The notes: generated from the letters alone by a model not told the origin. A DNA stretch of 64,000 bases from Trichopria drosophilae (GCA_030407085.1 CM059582.1:50739001-50803000), one strand, 5' to 3'; shown: positions 49,213 through 60,955, counted from the stretch's first letter. Numbers and translations: made by a program.

Positions 49213-49875
49213 CCTTATGAGGAAAACCGAATCACGATTTCACACCGCCAGTTACTGGCCGTTACCATAACAAAATTAAATTGAAATAGCTTTTTTCGGT
49301 ACTATAGCCCTAAAAGTCGATTTTACGGCCTACTTTTAGTCCGTAAAATGAAATTTACATACGCATACGACTAAATGCAGTCCGTGAAATCGAATTTTTA
49401 CAGCTTTCAGTGCCGAAAAATAATGTTCGACACACGGCCGAAAGACTTTACGCCCTTGTATCGAAAAATACTACATAAAATTGGTTCGTTATTTTTTATC
49501 CGTTTTTTTGGGATCTATAAACAAATGAATCACTTGACATTCAATTTAAATCATGTTCAGATAAACACATTTCTTGTGAAAAGAGATGTTTCAATATTGT
49601 TTTATTTCGTCCCCGATATTGGATCCATCATTTTTAATTTTTAAATTCTGATATCACATTCGTATTCAGCGACCTCATATTTAACATTCTCATCGAAATT
49701 TGATGAAGAAAAATGTATGGAGTGTTTTTTACGTCAAATTGTATGTTTTATGAAAAAATGGAACTCATGTTTCCCAGTTTCTTGATATCTTAAAAACTGG
49801 CTCGTACCAGTTTTGGCACATTTTTGGCTACCAGTGAAGTGGTTAAAAATACTTTAAAAACATGTAAAAAATATA

Positions 49876-50174
49876 GGCCGAGGAACAAAGTTCTGAAAAT
49901 AAAAACACCGAAAGGCTAAAATTTTTTATACAATTTTTATAAAGAAATGATTCTATAAAAATGTTATAAAGTTTTTATATCGACACATACAATTTTTTAT
50001 TACAATATTGTATAAAATTTGTATGTCCATATAAAACCTTTATAAAACATTTTTACCTGGGTTGCTTTTTTTCCAAATTTTTAAAGTCAAAGTAAAGAAA
50101 ATCACGCTGGTGCCATGCTATATCGAAATTTTGGCCTTTCGGTGTGTTGATTTTCGAAACTTTGTTCCCCGGCC
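49876..50174. mobile_element. Small TIR element (GGCCGAGGAACAAAGTT ends)
   Basis: 49876-49925 (GGCCGAGGAACAAAGTT, AACACCGAAAGGC) is repeated in inverse at about 50125-50174 with few changes. Core AT-rich. It lies just beyond the right end of the 46335-49846 composite. Confidence 0.75.
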
Positions 50175-50962
50175 AAAATATGCTTATAATTTTTAAAATT
50201 TGATTTTCAGAAAACCAAAGAAATATGAACGGAAATACTGGCAAACAAATTACTTACAATTAGATACTTGTATACAGTGCGAAGCAAGCATGATTGCTTA
50301 TATATAAAAAGTAAGAAATTCTTTATATTACGAAAATTCCAAAATAACAAAAAATAAGGCTCAAGCCTGAATATATTCAAAGGCACCCATAATTGGGAAA
50401 GAACAATTATGTAAAATGCGGACGGAAGGAAAACTCGTTGCTCCAACTTCATAATATTCATTGCACTATTATAAAAATTCGTTCACTTCTTTATGCAAAC
50501 TATCCTATACCAAATTATATATTTAAGAAAGGAACTATTAATATTTTGATTAATATTTCGAATTAAAATATGCCATATTAGTCGCTAATTGACTAATTTA
50601 TTTGATAATTAGGCACGAAAACACTGTTAAAAATTTCTATAGGAATTTTCTGAAACTTGTAACGGAAACTTTTTGCGGTTCAATTTTCTGAAATAAAATT
50701 TAGTAATTTTTAGTTACAGTAACAGAAATACGTTAAAAAAAATTTACTTCAACATATTTGATATAGTTACGTATACCCAACAAACGAAAAAGAATAAGAT
50801 CGAATTCAGAAATTACGTTTCCAATCCGGTTTCTTGACGTTTCGAAGTTCATCAATTTAATACTTTCACGTGGATTTCCGAATATTTGAATTCGGAAAAA
50901 TTCGTTGTAATTCGTCGGCTTTATTATAGGGGAGGTCGGAGTATTCTTGGACACATTTTTAT

Positions 50963-51105
50963 TCTTTCCAGAAAAAAAGCTTTCTTTCAAAATTTGGTCA
51001 GTCTGCAAAACAGCGTTAGCTGTGGCTCGCCCTTTGGCTCGTTGGTGGCCTATTTTGTACCTCTCTTTCGCCAATAAAGACGTTATTATTATTATTATTA
51101 TTATT
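50963..51105 (+). repeat. Probable LINE/SINE 3' tail with (ATT)n
   Basis: GCTGTGGCTCGCCCTTTGGC and TTTCGCCAATAAAGACG are followed by seven ATT units at 51084-51105, a 3' structure common in non-LTR elements. Coding content was not recognised. Confidence 0.4.
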
Positions 51106-51415
51106 TCAAAGCTTGATTTTGTGGTACGATAAATAACCTTTCATTTGGTACCAGCAATTTGACCTAATTGTTTAAAATTGTACACTCTGTATCAGCTGGC
51201 GCAAAAAACTGGTTTTTGAGATTTTAAAAAATCTCGGGGTATTATTGGACCGTCTTGTAAATCGCTAAAAAAATGAAAATTATTGCTGGAAAACGTTTAT
51301 TTGTTAAAGAAACCGAAATAATATCTATATTATAACGAATAAAATAAAGTAAGGCACGTGAAAGTTTTCCGGTTGCTCCGACACAACTCAAGTGAACACC
51401 CGATCATAAGCGATA

Positions 51416-51681
51416 CAGTAGTCCTCCTTTTAAATCATATCTTTTGCTCCCCCTAAGTCATAATTTTATAGGTTATAAATCCTGATGCGTTCCTCAATCA
51501 CGCGTTCTGTTTAACGGTAGCTCGCGTAACGTTTTGTATAAACATGTAACTAACAAATGTACCAAAAGTACTAGAAATTTACAATGCAAAACCATTGAAA
51601 TGAATGTTATAAAATATGACTTAAGGGGAGATGCCGCCATCTTGCTTGTCCCGAATGTATGACTTAAGGGGAGCACTACTT
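51416..51681. mobile_element. Small TIR MITE (CAGTAGTCCTCC ends)
   Basis: Left CAGTAGTCCTCCTTTTAAATCA; right GACTTAAGGGGAGCACTACT near 51661-51680 is its complement with changes. TA at the flanks. The same left end reappears at 63928. Confidence 0.65.
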
Positions 51682-52883
51682 TACAATGAGCTATGTTTCG
51701 GCGACTTTCTTTCTTGGGCATATTTTTCATGCAAATTATGCAGAAATCATTATTTTCCTCCGCATCAGTGTCCAATAATACCCCGAACGCTCATTTTTAC
51801 AAAATGTCGGCGTATAAGTAACACAATGCAAATTTGATCAAAAACTCTTATATGCGTCAAAAGCTTATAGTTCCAAGAATACTATAAATATATTTACCTG
51901 GCTTGGTTCTTCGAAAAATGTTGTAAAAATGACCAAAACACTAGGTGAAAAAAACACCCGAATAAACGAAAAAGTATACGGAATCGATATTTTGCATTCT
52001 GTTTCATTCTAGTGGCGTATTGATTATTCGAGATTCTTATTCGAATTTATCCTATTTTATACGACCTGTAATTCCAGAATTGAATTCATTCTATCTTATA
52101 CGATACCGTATTTAGCATTACAAAGATTTGTTGCGGCTTAGAATAGCTTTAAATTCTGTTAATTTAATCGAAGAATTGATTATATCGTTTTCCGTATTTC
52201 ATCATTTTCGAAGAAATGTTCTGTTTTCTAGTTTTGTGTTTAAATCATTCGATAATCCAAAGTAATCGTTTCTTTGAGGTTTTGTGCCTTTATGTATCGC
52301 GTATAATATCGTATACACTCGCATTCGTAACTGAAAGAGTGGGAAAGAAACAGACTTATTTCGTATTAAATCGTACACAGATTTTTCGTATACTTTTTCG
52401 TTTGTTGGGACTTTACAAACATCAAAATTTTGTTTTATATGATAGCGAGGTAACAATGCGTCAAAATAAGTCAAGTGCTTAATAGAAAATGAGATTATGA
52501 TAAGACGAGTCGCTGCTAGTTGATGGAGACTCCAATGCTCCGTGTCCAATAATACCCCGACCTCCTCTATATATATTTTTAATATAAACAAAATAGAAAA
52601 ACAAATGTTACGTCGATGACAGGCATTATTATCCGGTGAAATTGATTACATTTTAGTTCGTGTTTTCATGTAAAAAATTGCTTTCAATGTTTTTTAGGTT
52701 ATGTTTATGTTCTATTCACGTATTGTATCGGATTAGAACGAAAGAATTTCAATGAAAATGGTCCAGAAACCGAAATAAAACGTATTTAATTCGTTTTCGT
52801 TTGTTGGATGGTTTACGTATGTAAATTCTCAGTAATTTAAATTGATTTGTTGTTATTTAGATAAATAAAATATTATTCATATA

Positions 52884-53427
52884 CAGTAGGGTCTCCCTTA
52901 TTGAATCCTCCCTAATTCTCTAGACATCTCTTATTCTCTGGATTTAGGATCTCTTATTGATCTAATATTCCCTCCTCCATTTGCGTCCTAACCTAACCTT
53001 CGCGGCTGAGCGAATCTCGAACCGTTGTCGACTGTCGACAATTAAGAGTGGGGGTAAAGGGGAAGTACAGTTGCCCTCCCCTTATTTTAACTTCGTCCTT
53101 TATTTTAATTTTCTTTCGTCCCTTATGTTAACTTCTTCGCATCGTGAGTTCCCCCACCATTCGCCATTTGAAAGTGTTCAAAGGAGTGGGGATTGCTGTT
53201 TGCGCTTGCGCATACAGGTGAAGAAAGACGCCACTATATCTCCTTTCTCTGTTTTTATTCTCTCATACTGCCAGTGGCGAGGATGATCTGAAGCGGTAAA
53301 ATAAGGGAAGAATCCGCCATTTTCCTTGACTCGAAAAGTTAAAATAAGGGGAGGGCCAGTGTAGAGAATAAGATAGACGGCCGCCATTTTCAAAAATCTG
53401 TAGTATGCAATAAGGGAGACTCTACTG
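52884..53427. mobile_element. pogo/Tigger-like TIR element (CAGTAGGGTCTCCCTTATT ends)
   Basis: Left CAGTAGGGTCTCCCTTATTG pairs with right AATAAGGGAGACTCTACTG. The left side is preceded by TA; the right side has TT. Noncoding, with ATGGCGG/CCGCCATT motifs near 53320-53390. ORFs of 71-101 codons inside are not supported. Confidence 0.75.
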
Positions 53428-53519
53428 TTCTCTATTTGATGCTTTATGCACTAAAGGGAGGCCATGGAATCCCTTATGATGGGATCAAAATTCAACTTCT
53501 ATAGCAGGAATCACGGGAA

Positions 53520-53715
53520 CCTAACGTCGCGTCTGCCCCTGGCGGCGACAAACCAAACTAACTTCACCTTTGCTCCTTCATTCATATTTCTGTTACAAGC
53601 TTCGTAATTTTCGGATAATGTTACATAATTTGTGTCCGTCACAGGTTTTAGTAATATTCTGTTACTCTGGTAACACAAAAGTATCAGAATTTTCCGAACA
53701 TTTCTAACAGTGAAC
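53520..53715. repeat. Dispersed repeat downstream of the THAP gene, matching 18031-18215
   Basis: Same ordered blocks as at 18.0 kb, with a ~60-base extra segment around tttcggataatgttacata. It begins about 70 bases past the THAP stop codon (gene on minus strand), so it may be the 3' portion of a THAP-bearing element. Confidence 0.75.
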
Positions 53716-53787
53716 GTTTTGAACGGTATAAAAGCAGTTTAAAAATGGTAAATTTAACTGAGGTTATCAAAATATTAACAAATTCCC

Positions 53788-54971
53788 CTAATCGACAGTT
53801 TTTTTAACACTTCGACATGCATTGCACTGAGGTGTAATTGTTAAAATTTGACAATTGTTATGTCTGTAATTATTTAGAGTACTTGGATAACCTAAAGTGT
53901 CACACGACAATGACACGTCTCCTAATACTGAAATACCACAGCAGATATGCATAAAAGAAAGTTTTTGTAAAGTTATAGCTATATTTTCAACACTATCTAG
54001 TTTATCAGGAAGATTTAATGAATTAGGACTCAACATTTTTCCTTGCGCTGAATAATGAGCCCTCATATCTTCAGACAGGAGTAAATTTTTGTTCGGAACC
54101 GGTTGAATAGCACCATTCTTCTCTTTTTTCAGACAAAATTCTGAAAATGCTATACACTTTTTTCCACTCGCAGGTAAATACGTACACCAGCCGGTAGGTA
54201 TTTGAATTAAGTTTGGATTTTCCATCAATTGAACACAAACATTCTTCGAAGAAATATTTTGCATGTCTTCGACTTCTTTTTCCAGAGCGATACATATTTC
54301 TTTTGTAAATTCTGATGAAACGTTATAGAAATTTTCTTCTAAACATTCGCTACTAAATTCTATAGAACTTTTCATTAGTCGAGCAGCATTTTCCATGTTA
54401 ATGTCTCGACCATTACAGGTTTCATCTGTTTTTACCATAAAAATTTGTATATTAGGCATTTTCTGCTAAATTTAATAACTATTTATACTTACTTAGTAGA
54501 GAAAAGTCAAAATTTATTGATTTATCTTCGTTACATTCAGGCAGGAGTAGTTCTAAGTTATTGGAGGTATCACTGATATTTTCGGAATCGTCAGGTTCCA
54601 AATTCATTGGAATAGCGTGCGGTTGCAGTCTATTTTGTAAATCGTTCAGGAACATTGGCTCGAGGAAGTGTTTACCACATACTCGATAATTTTTCGAAAG
54701 CTCAGTCGGAGTTTTCTGAATTAAATCAGTACGACCGCAAGCCTCCAGCCATAACTTAGATCTATTAAAGTGGTTATAAAAAATATATGTACAGTGAAGG
54801 AAATTCGAAGTAGTTTTAGTTAGGAACGAGTATTTGTTATTAATTTTACAATCTAACCTATCATTACCTTTCAGGATCTTTAGGAAAACGAAAGAAACTT
54901 CTACTGTCGCGTCGCGAACGACTATTACACTTATTAAATGCACAGGAATATCCGCCTTTTTTATTGCTCAT
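53788..54971 (-). CDS. THAP-domain protein, 336 aa, three exons, intact
   Basis: Exons on the minus strand are 54971-54868, 54761-54493 and 54425-53788, with introns of 106 and 67 bases and gtaatg and gtaagt donors. They sum to 1011 bases, exactly 337 codons including TAG. Seen: an N-terminal THAP zinc finger with C10 and C15 (CAFNKC), W39, C63 and H66 (VCGKHF) and the AIP box near residue 85. This fits the C2CH spacing C-x4-C-x47-C-x2-H, and FFRFPKDPE follows the usual second THAP strand. The rest has no catalytic domain I recognise, but carries Cys/His pairs (ICCGI, NNCQ, CNAC) like the regions after THAP in P-element or THAP9-like transposases. Known: THAP domains bind DNA in transcription factors and P-type transposases. 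Inference: a host regulator, or the N-terminal part of a THAP transposon that lost its catalytic region. The start is the ATG at 54971; the ATG seven bases upstream is quickly closed by a stop. Splicing of intron 2 is predicted from frame agreement. Confidence 0.8.
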
Positions 54972-55368
54972 TGTTCATTCGTTGTATTTTATGTACATAG
55001 CAATCTGAAATTGCAAAACCTAAAAGTTGATAAAAGAATATTGTTGAAAAAATGGAGCAAAGATGCTTCCACTCTCCCCACTCCTCACTAAAACTCTGGT
55101 TTTTCAGATCACGCATATCCCATCCATACATTCCAGTCTCCGCATCCAGATTCCAGTTCATACATGTGTATCACTGGTTACTAGATGCTCTCTAGTGCTT
55201 TCCGCATTGCGTAAAAATCCCTAGATATCGTATGTGATCAACTTTTAGGTGTTCTATGGTGATCACCCCCTGGTGGTAAAAATTAAAAATAGATTAATCG
55301 GATTCTAATGCGCTCGGCCGATAAGGTAGGGAATTTCACAAAAAACGTAAATTAAAAATGACTGACAA

Positions 55369-56762
55369 GTAGCACTAGGGAAGTGATAATCACCGATTTT
55401 TTTGAAACTGCGTATACAAGTACTTCTTTCAAAAGTATTTAACACGTGTTTTTTTGTTTTTCCCAAGAAAACATTTTTGGGGTAGAAATCACCCTTGAAT
55501 GTTTGTAGAAATGGCCCTTGAATGTCTTTAAGGTTGAATAATAATATGTTAAAAATTATTTGTAGCATGTCTGTCAATATTGGTATATTGACGTTTTGAG
55601 GTCGCTGATGAAGAATTTAAAGTCAGATTTTGAAAATTCAAAATGGCGGATCCAATATGGCGGTCGAATTTTTATTAATTTTTATGCATGTAATGAAAAT
55701 TTGGATCTTTATGTTTTTGCGGTCGCTGATGACGATTCTAAAGTCAGGTTTTTAAAATTCAAAATGGCGGATCCAATATGGCGGTCGAATTTTTATTAAT
55801 TTTTATGAATGTAATGAAAATTGGGATCTTTGTGTTTTTGCGGTCGCTGATGACGATTCTAACGTCAGGTTTTGAACATTCAAAATGGCGGAACCAATAT
55901 GGCGGACGAATTTTTATTAATTTTTATGAATGTAATGAAAATTGATATCTTTATGTTTTTGCGGTCGCTAATGTCGATTCTAAAGTCAGGTTTTGAACAT
56001 TCAAAATGGCGGAACCAATATGGCGGACGAATTTTTACTATTTTTCAGGAATTTTGTGAAACATGGTTGGCTAGGGATTTTTGGCATTACTGATTATCAA
56101 CATGATGTTAGAGTTTGTGAAATTGTAGATTAAGAATAGCCGTTGCAACACGGTCAACAAGTTTCCGGATACGTAACAATTATAAACTGCATTAGTGTTA
56201 TATCATGAAATAAATAGTTGAAATTTACATTCTCTACTTTTTACGTTATCCAGGAACAACGACGTGGACGTAGTAGTTTTTTTGTTCTCGTCGGGGTGAT
56301 TTTTGTAAGTGAGTCCCCTTGCCTTTTACAATGACGGGTGTTTTTTATGTGAGATCCCTTCACAATTTCACAAACTCTAACATCATGTTCATAATCAGTA
56401 ATGCCAAAAGTCCCTAGCCAACCATGTTTCACAAAATTCATGAAAATTAATATAAATTCGTCCGCCATATTGGTTCCGCCATTTTGAATTTTCAAAATGT
56501 GACTTTAAATTCTTCATCAGCGACCTCAAAACGTCAATATACCAATATTGACAGACATGCTACAAATAATTTTTAACATACTATTATTCAACCTTAAAGA
56601 CATTCAAGGGCCATTTCTACAAACATTCAAGGGTGATTTCTACCCCAAAAATGGTTTTTTGGGAAAAATAAAAAAACACGTGTTAAATACTTTTTAAAGA
56701 AGTACTTGTATACGCAGTTTCAAAAAAATCGGTGATTATCACTTCCCTAGTGTTACTTGTGA
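55369..56762. mobile_element. Long foldback element with internal tandem repeats
   Basis: The left arm from CAAGTAGCACTAGGGAAGTG (55369-about 55680) is repeated in inverse at about 56450-56762 with very high identity. TGA flanks both sides (possible 3-base duplication). CACTAGGG next to the end recalls CACTA elements, but this is not established. Four ~120-base units lie between the arms. Confidence 0.8.
55600..56045. repeat. Four tandem ~120-bp units with ATGGCGG modules
   Basis: Units start at GGTCGCTGATG near 55600, 55723, 55842 and 55963 (periods 123, 119 and 121). Each contains CAAAATGGCGGAnCCAATAT followed by GGCGG and TTTTTATGnATGTAATGAAA. Later units are more similar to one another than to the first. 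Confidence 0.85.
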
Positions 56763-57000
56763 GTAACATTTTTATTCGGTGTTATATATATATTTATAAT
56801 AAGTGATTTTTATTTATTTGCGAAAATTCTCTGTCCGTTCTCAATTAATTTCCTTGGCATTTTGTAGGATACCGTCTACAGTAATTGCAATTGCCCTTAC
56901 AGAACCCGAATTTCGAAACATCGATTCAGTCAATTTTTATTTCCTTTTTTTAAATGGAAAAACTAGTTTCCGTTAGAAACACTGCGTGTTAAACTAGTTT

Positions 57001-58020
57001 TAAGAATTTCAAATTAGCAATTACATTTAAATGGAGCGAAGGACGCAAAAATCATAATTTAATTCTTATAAAATGCTTCGCATTCGACTTTTTAAACGTT
57101 TACAGGAATTCGCTGTGGGGTTGTGATCCGGATGTCAGGCATTCGAATGTTTCAAGAGGAGTGTATCTGACGTTCCAAAGTTGATATACATATATATGGC
57201 AATGAGAACATGAATTTTAATAATTTATTGTATAAAAACCAAAGCTCATTGGATAAAACGCTGAAACACGTATATTTTTGTTTTCGCCCTAGAATACGTA
57301 CAAGAATTGGCGTTAAAAAAAAGGTGATCCCCTGACCGTGGGTTCCCCTTGTTAGATGTAAAAAGAATCAATTCCTTCCTAAACACATTTTTTATAACAC
57401 ATTTTCACACAGTACTACCTTTTATTCACCGTTATTTATGCACGAACATCATAAATTAACGCAAAATTTTAAGTCAGACTTACTAAACTTGGAAATTAGA
57501 GATACCATAGATCAAATTGTGTTTTTAAGAGCACATAAATTACATCTCTGGAGACATATTATTAAAAAATTACCAAACAACATTTATGAAGAATATTTTG
57601 CTAATGAAGAATCATTATTCATCACAAAATTTGAAGAGATATTTCGCTTAAGAAAAATCAAAAAAGAAGAAAATATTAATTATAGTATAAAATAATTAAT
57701 TATCTCCCTTTTTTCTCTTTGTCAAACTTGTTTTTTTAATCGTAGCAAATAACTTCCCTCATATGAATAAACAATAACATATATCACTTTTGAGAGACAA
57801 ATTTGGGAAAAAATACAAAAATGTTGCGCAACCAGTGGAATTTGGTGTATGTTTATCATACAATTAGATTGAATTTCTTTAATATTTTGCAATGGAAACA
57901 GCTTTGTTTTCTAACTGCAAAAGTAATTAATTTAGAATAAATTCATAGTGGATAGCAAGTATGCTCCATAAATTTATGAATAGCATATAAAACTCCATAA
58001 ATTTATGTATATACATACAC
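57001..58020. other. AT-rich stretch with one 85-codon ORF of unknown status
   Basis: The ORF at 57438-57695 (plus) is rich in Lys, Glu, Ile and Asn, with a mid-part FLRAHKLHLWRHIIKKLPNN that looks more protein-like than neighbouring frames. I recognise no family, start context or splice sites. Nothing else seen. Confidence 0.25.
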
Positions 58021-58027
58021 TCTAAGA

Positions 58028-59130
58028 ACAGTCCTCTTGCTGCAAGTGGAATATATTTGCGGCAAATGGATAATCCACTTGATATATGAGTAATCAGATT
58101 TCTTCTTGCCACAAGAGGATAATCTTTTTGAAGAGAATCCGCTTGTAGCAAAACGATTTTATATTTGCATCAAGTAGCATATCCACTCCAGAACTATGAG
58201 TTTCCAGCAAAGAGATTGTCATTTTGCTGCTAATAGAACAAAATAAGATTCGTGTGCAGTAAGTATAGAATGTAGACTTCGAAGTTCTATACTTACAGCG
58301 TTTAAAACGCACTCATGTCAAAAACCCATTGTAAAAAAACCATTGATACGTCTGCATGCAGCCTTCGGATATATATTTCCCAACGAAAAATTTGTTAACC
58401 TCCAAAAACTACCCCACGTGGTACTTAATTGAAAGTATTTATGTAAATAAATTTTCAGTTTCTTTTTTTTAGCAGGTTATGTACCTCTAATTGAATTTTA
58501 GGTTAACCTCCCAATTCGACATAACTCCTTGCTCATTTTGTATAGTTGTTTATAAAGTATACAATTAAATAATATATAACATAATAAAATAATAAGAACT
58601 GACAGTTCTAATATCCACGAAATATCAAGACCTGTTTAGCTTACAATTACAACAAACATTTATAAATAAAAATGTTATAAATACATCAGGGTATACCTCG
58701 ATAATGATCTGTCCTTTACATTTTGCCAAGATATATTTTATAATTCGGATAAATATATGCACATTCTCAAGTCCAATAACAAATATTGAATGAATAGAGT
58801 ATGTTATTCAATTTTGTTTACATAAATGGAGTTCATGTTTTATATTAGATTCCAATACATATTATATCACTACCGACACCGTAGTTTCGTTACATTGGTT
58901 TCGTTACCATGGTTTCATTATACACATTCAGACTCTATTGTGCACTATTCATGCAGATCCACTTGAGCCAAGCGGATTTCTTCTCCCGTCAAATGGAATT
59001 CGCTTTTGCGGCAAAGGGATTGCTTATTTGACGTCAAAAAGAATCTCTTTGACGGAAGTGGAAATATTTTTGCCTCAAGAAGTCTGTGATCAAGAGGACG
59101 ATCCTTTTACAGGAAAACAATTATTTCTAT
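58028..59130. repeat. Clusters of short TTGCnGCAAnTGGATAATCC units
   Basis: 58036-58230 and 58960-59105 contain about a dozen degenerate ~20-25-base units, such as CTTGCTGCAAGTGGAATATA, TTTGCGGCAAATGGATAATC, CTTGCCACAAGAGGATAATC and TTTTGCGGCAAAGGGATTGC, in both orientations. The outer ends (GTCCTCTTG and CAAGAGGAC) are inverted, so this may be one ~1.1-kb TIR element with repeated subterminal sites. Confidence 0.5.
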
Positions 59131-59179
59131 AACATACTGACAGGATTAAAAACATATAAATTTACACATTTGTATCACC

Positions 59180-60955
59180 TAAAAGTATACGAGTTTGCAG
59201 TTTAAAATATCCAATAGACTGACAGTCACGCAATTGAGTCACACCCTATTCCACACACGACGCAAACGATCGGCGGATGAATAAAAACCATAGTTCGTGT
59301 TATTAAAGGGCTCTAAGACGACTCTGGGGTCACAGAAGTTGTACAAAATAGATACAAAATAGATCGATAATTAAATAAAGATGAAATGTCGTCACAATCA
59401 AGCCAGTTATGAGCAATTTTAAAAGCAAACACGTGATCATAAAATTCGTGAAGCTGTCGTATGGATAATAAATTAAAAGATCTCATAATTGGTTCTTAAT
59501 TATGATCAACATACCTCATGGGGTTGTCAGTTTTAAAAGAAATAAATCTTAATAATTTGTGTTGAACAGATTCCAGTTGATTAAACATAACTTGAGTGTG
59601 TGGAGACCATATAACCGATGCGTAAGTAAAAATGGGAACAACTAATGCCTTATACAGATTCATTATCGTATCAGCTTTACTAAAATCAAACCTAACTCGT
59701 TTAATAAACCCAATTAAGCGTAAAGTTCGTATAACATTATTGTTTATATGTTTGGAAAATGAAAAAGATTTGTCAAAAAGAATACCTAAATCAGAGATGA
59801 AGTCGATCCGATTCAAAGGGATACCGTTAAGAGTATAATTATCCTTAAAAAACGATTTACCCCTATAAAAAGATAATAAGTTACATTTTTTACTATTAAG
59901 AGGTAAATCATTATCGAGGGACCATTTGTAAATTTTGTCAACATCCATTTGCAATTTGGAAGCATCTAACGGACTTTTAATAGTGTAAAAAAGTTTGATA
60001 TCGTCTGCGTAAATTAAACATTTGGCTGATAGAAGGCAGTCGGGAAGATCATTTACAAAAAGAGTGAATAGAATGGGACCAAGATGAGAACCTTGGGGAA
60101 CCCCTGATGTTACCACGAAAGAGTTTGAAACAGCGCCAGAGATTCTAACCGACTGAGTCGTATCAACCAAATAAGTTCTGAGCCAGGAAAACAGAGTACC
60201 ACGTACTGCCATGTTCCAAATCTTCCGAAGGAGAATGCTATGATTGACCGAATCTAAGGCCTTACTAAAATCAAAATAGATCGAATCAACTTGATGATGT
60301 TGTTTAAAAGATTATGTTATGTAGTTAGAGTACAGCAGAAGATTTGTAACGGTAGAGCGTCCCCTAATAAAACCATGCTGCTCCCTGACCATAACTCGAG
60401 AAAATAATTCAGAAAAATGATTAGCTAAAAGAGAATCAAATATTTTTGAAAAATAACTTAAAATTGAAATTGCTCAATAATTTGCTACTTCATGAATATC
60501 ACCGGATTTAAAAACAGGATAGATAAAAGCTGATTTCCACTTCGAAGGGAAAGTCCCGGAACTGAGCGAGTTATTGAAGAGGAGCAACAACGGCTTGATT
60601 AGTGATTTAGCACAACGCTTTACGAAATATGGCGGTATCTGGTCAGGACCAGAATTTAGGTTATCTTCTAGATTATCAAGACAAGATTTTATGTCCTCTT
60701 TCGTGACGCTATACGAATCTGCTATTCTATTAAAATCGCTATCCGTAAAATTAAGGAACGAAGACGATGATGTTTTATAGACGGAAGTAAAATACCTAGA
60801 AAATAAATCCGCAATACTGAATCTAGTTGAGGCTAAATAATTTCTCCAATGCATATTAGTTGGCAAACCAGAATTTCTTTTTAAACAACTGACATACTTC
60901 CAAAACGAACTAATATTTTTGTGGACTCCATTTTCCAACCCAGAAATATAAGATA
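59180..60955 (-). pseudogene. Non-LTR retrotransposon reverse transcriptase, 5'-truncated, broken
   Basis: One reading frame runs from about 60955 to 59496 and encodes a LINE reverse transcriptase: NSGPDQIPPYFVKRC, then SGVPQGSHLGPILF and the catalytic CLIYADDIKLF (YADD near 60011-60000), then the thumb region. Breaks on the minus strand are an in-frame TGA at 60474-60476 (looks like CGA to TGA), TAA at 60312-60314, TAA at 59496-59498, and a frameshift near 59300. After the shift the frame continues with NYGFYSSADRLRRVWN. The endonuclease and upstream ORF are absent, as in 5'-truncated copies. The sequence resembles the Jockey/CR1/I group; the clade is not resolved. It is a dead copy. Confidence 0.88.

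Larger units (their letters stand above)
46335..49846. mobile_element. Large TTAA-bounded composite piggyBac-like element
   Basis: TTAA at 46335-46338 and 49843-49846. The left terminus CCACTTCGCTGGTA matches the reverse complement of the right terminus (CCACTTCACTGGTA), and similarity continues inward (GTGCCACAACTG at left against GTGCCAAAACTGG at right). Inside are copies of the ATGGCGGA module (46440-46700 and 49610-49680), a decayed acidic N-terminal transposase piece (47740-47981, minus), a small TIR insertion (47041-47532) and a larger TIR insertion (48220-49212). The size suggests a once-autonomous element. Confidence 0.75.
50925..52572. mobile_element. TIR element (GGAGGTCGGGGTATTATTGGACAC ends)
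   Basis: Left GGGGAGGTCGGAGTATTCTT at 50929 and right AATAATACCCCGACCTCC near 52547-52565 are inverted. TATA-like flanks. The terminal motif recurs internally at about 51235 and 51770 (GGTATTATTGGAC and complement). It hosts the 50963-51105 LINE tail and the 51416-51681 MITE. No transposase. Confidence 0.65.
55294..57000. mobile_element. Family A TTAA MITE interrupted by a foldback
   Basis: Left part at 55294-55368 (GCTCGGCCGATAAGGTAGGG, AAAAATGACTGA). Right part at 56763-56960 (TTCTCAATTAATTTCCTTGG, AGAACCCGAATTTCGAAACA, CGATTCAGTC) matches the interiors of 336-652 and 62863-63145. The right TIR is eroded. The middle is the 55369-56762 element. Confidence 0.6.

Noticed and set aside
54479..54492. 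Reading the THAP middle exon through to its own stop
   Set aside because: A strong GTAAGT donor precedes the stop, and splicing to 54425 keeps a 336-codon frame with the downstream ORF.
55596..56093. ORFs with repeated FKMADPIWRSNFY-like peptides
   Set aside because: Translation of the ~120-base tandem units; unit lengths 119, 121 and 123 do not hold frame and stops intervene.
58938..59132. 64-codon ORF with Pro/Gly-rich peptides
   Set aside because: Coincides with the repeated TTGCnGCAA units, so probably noncoding.
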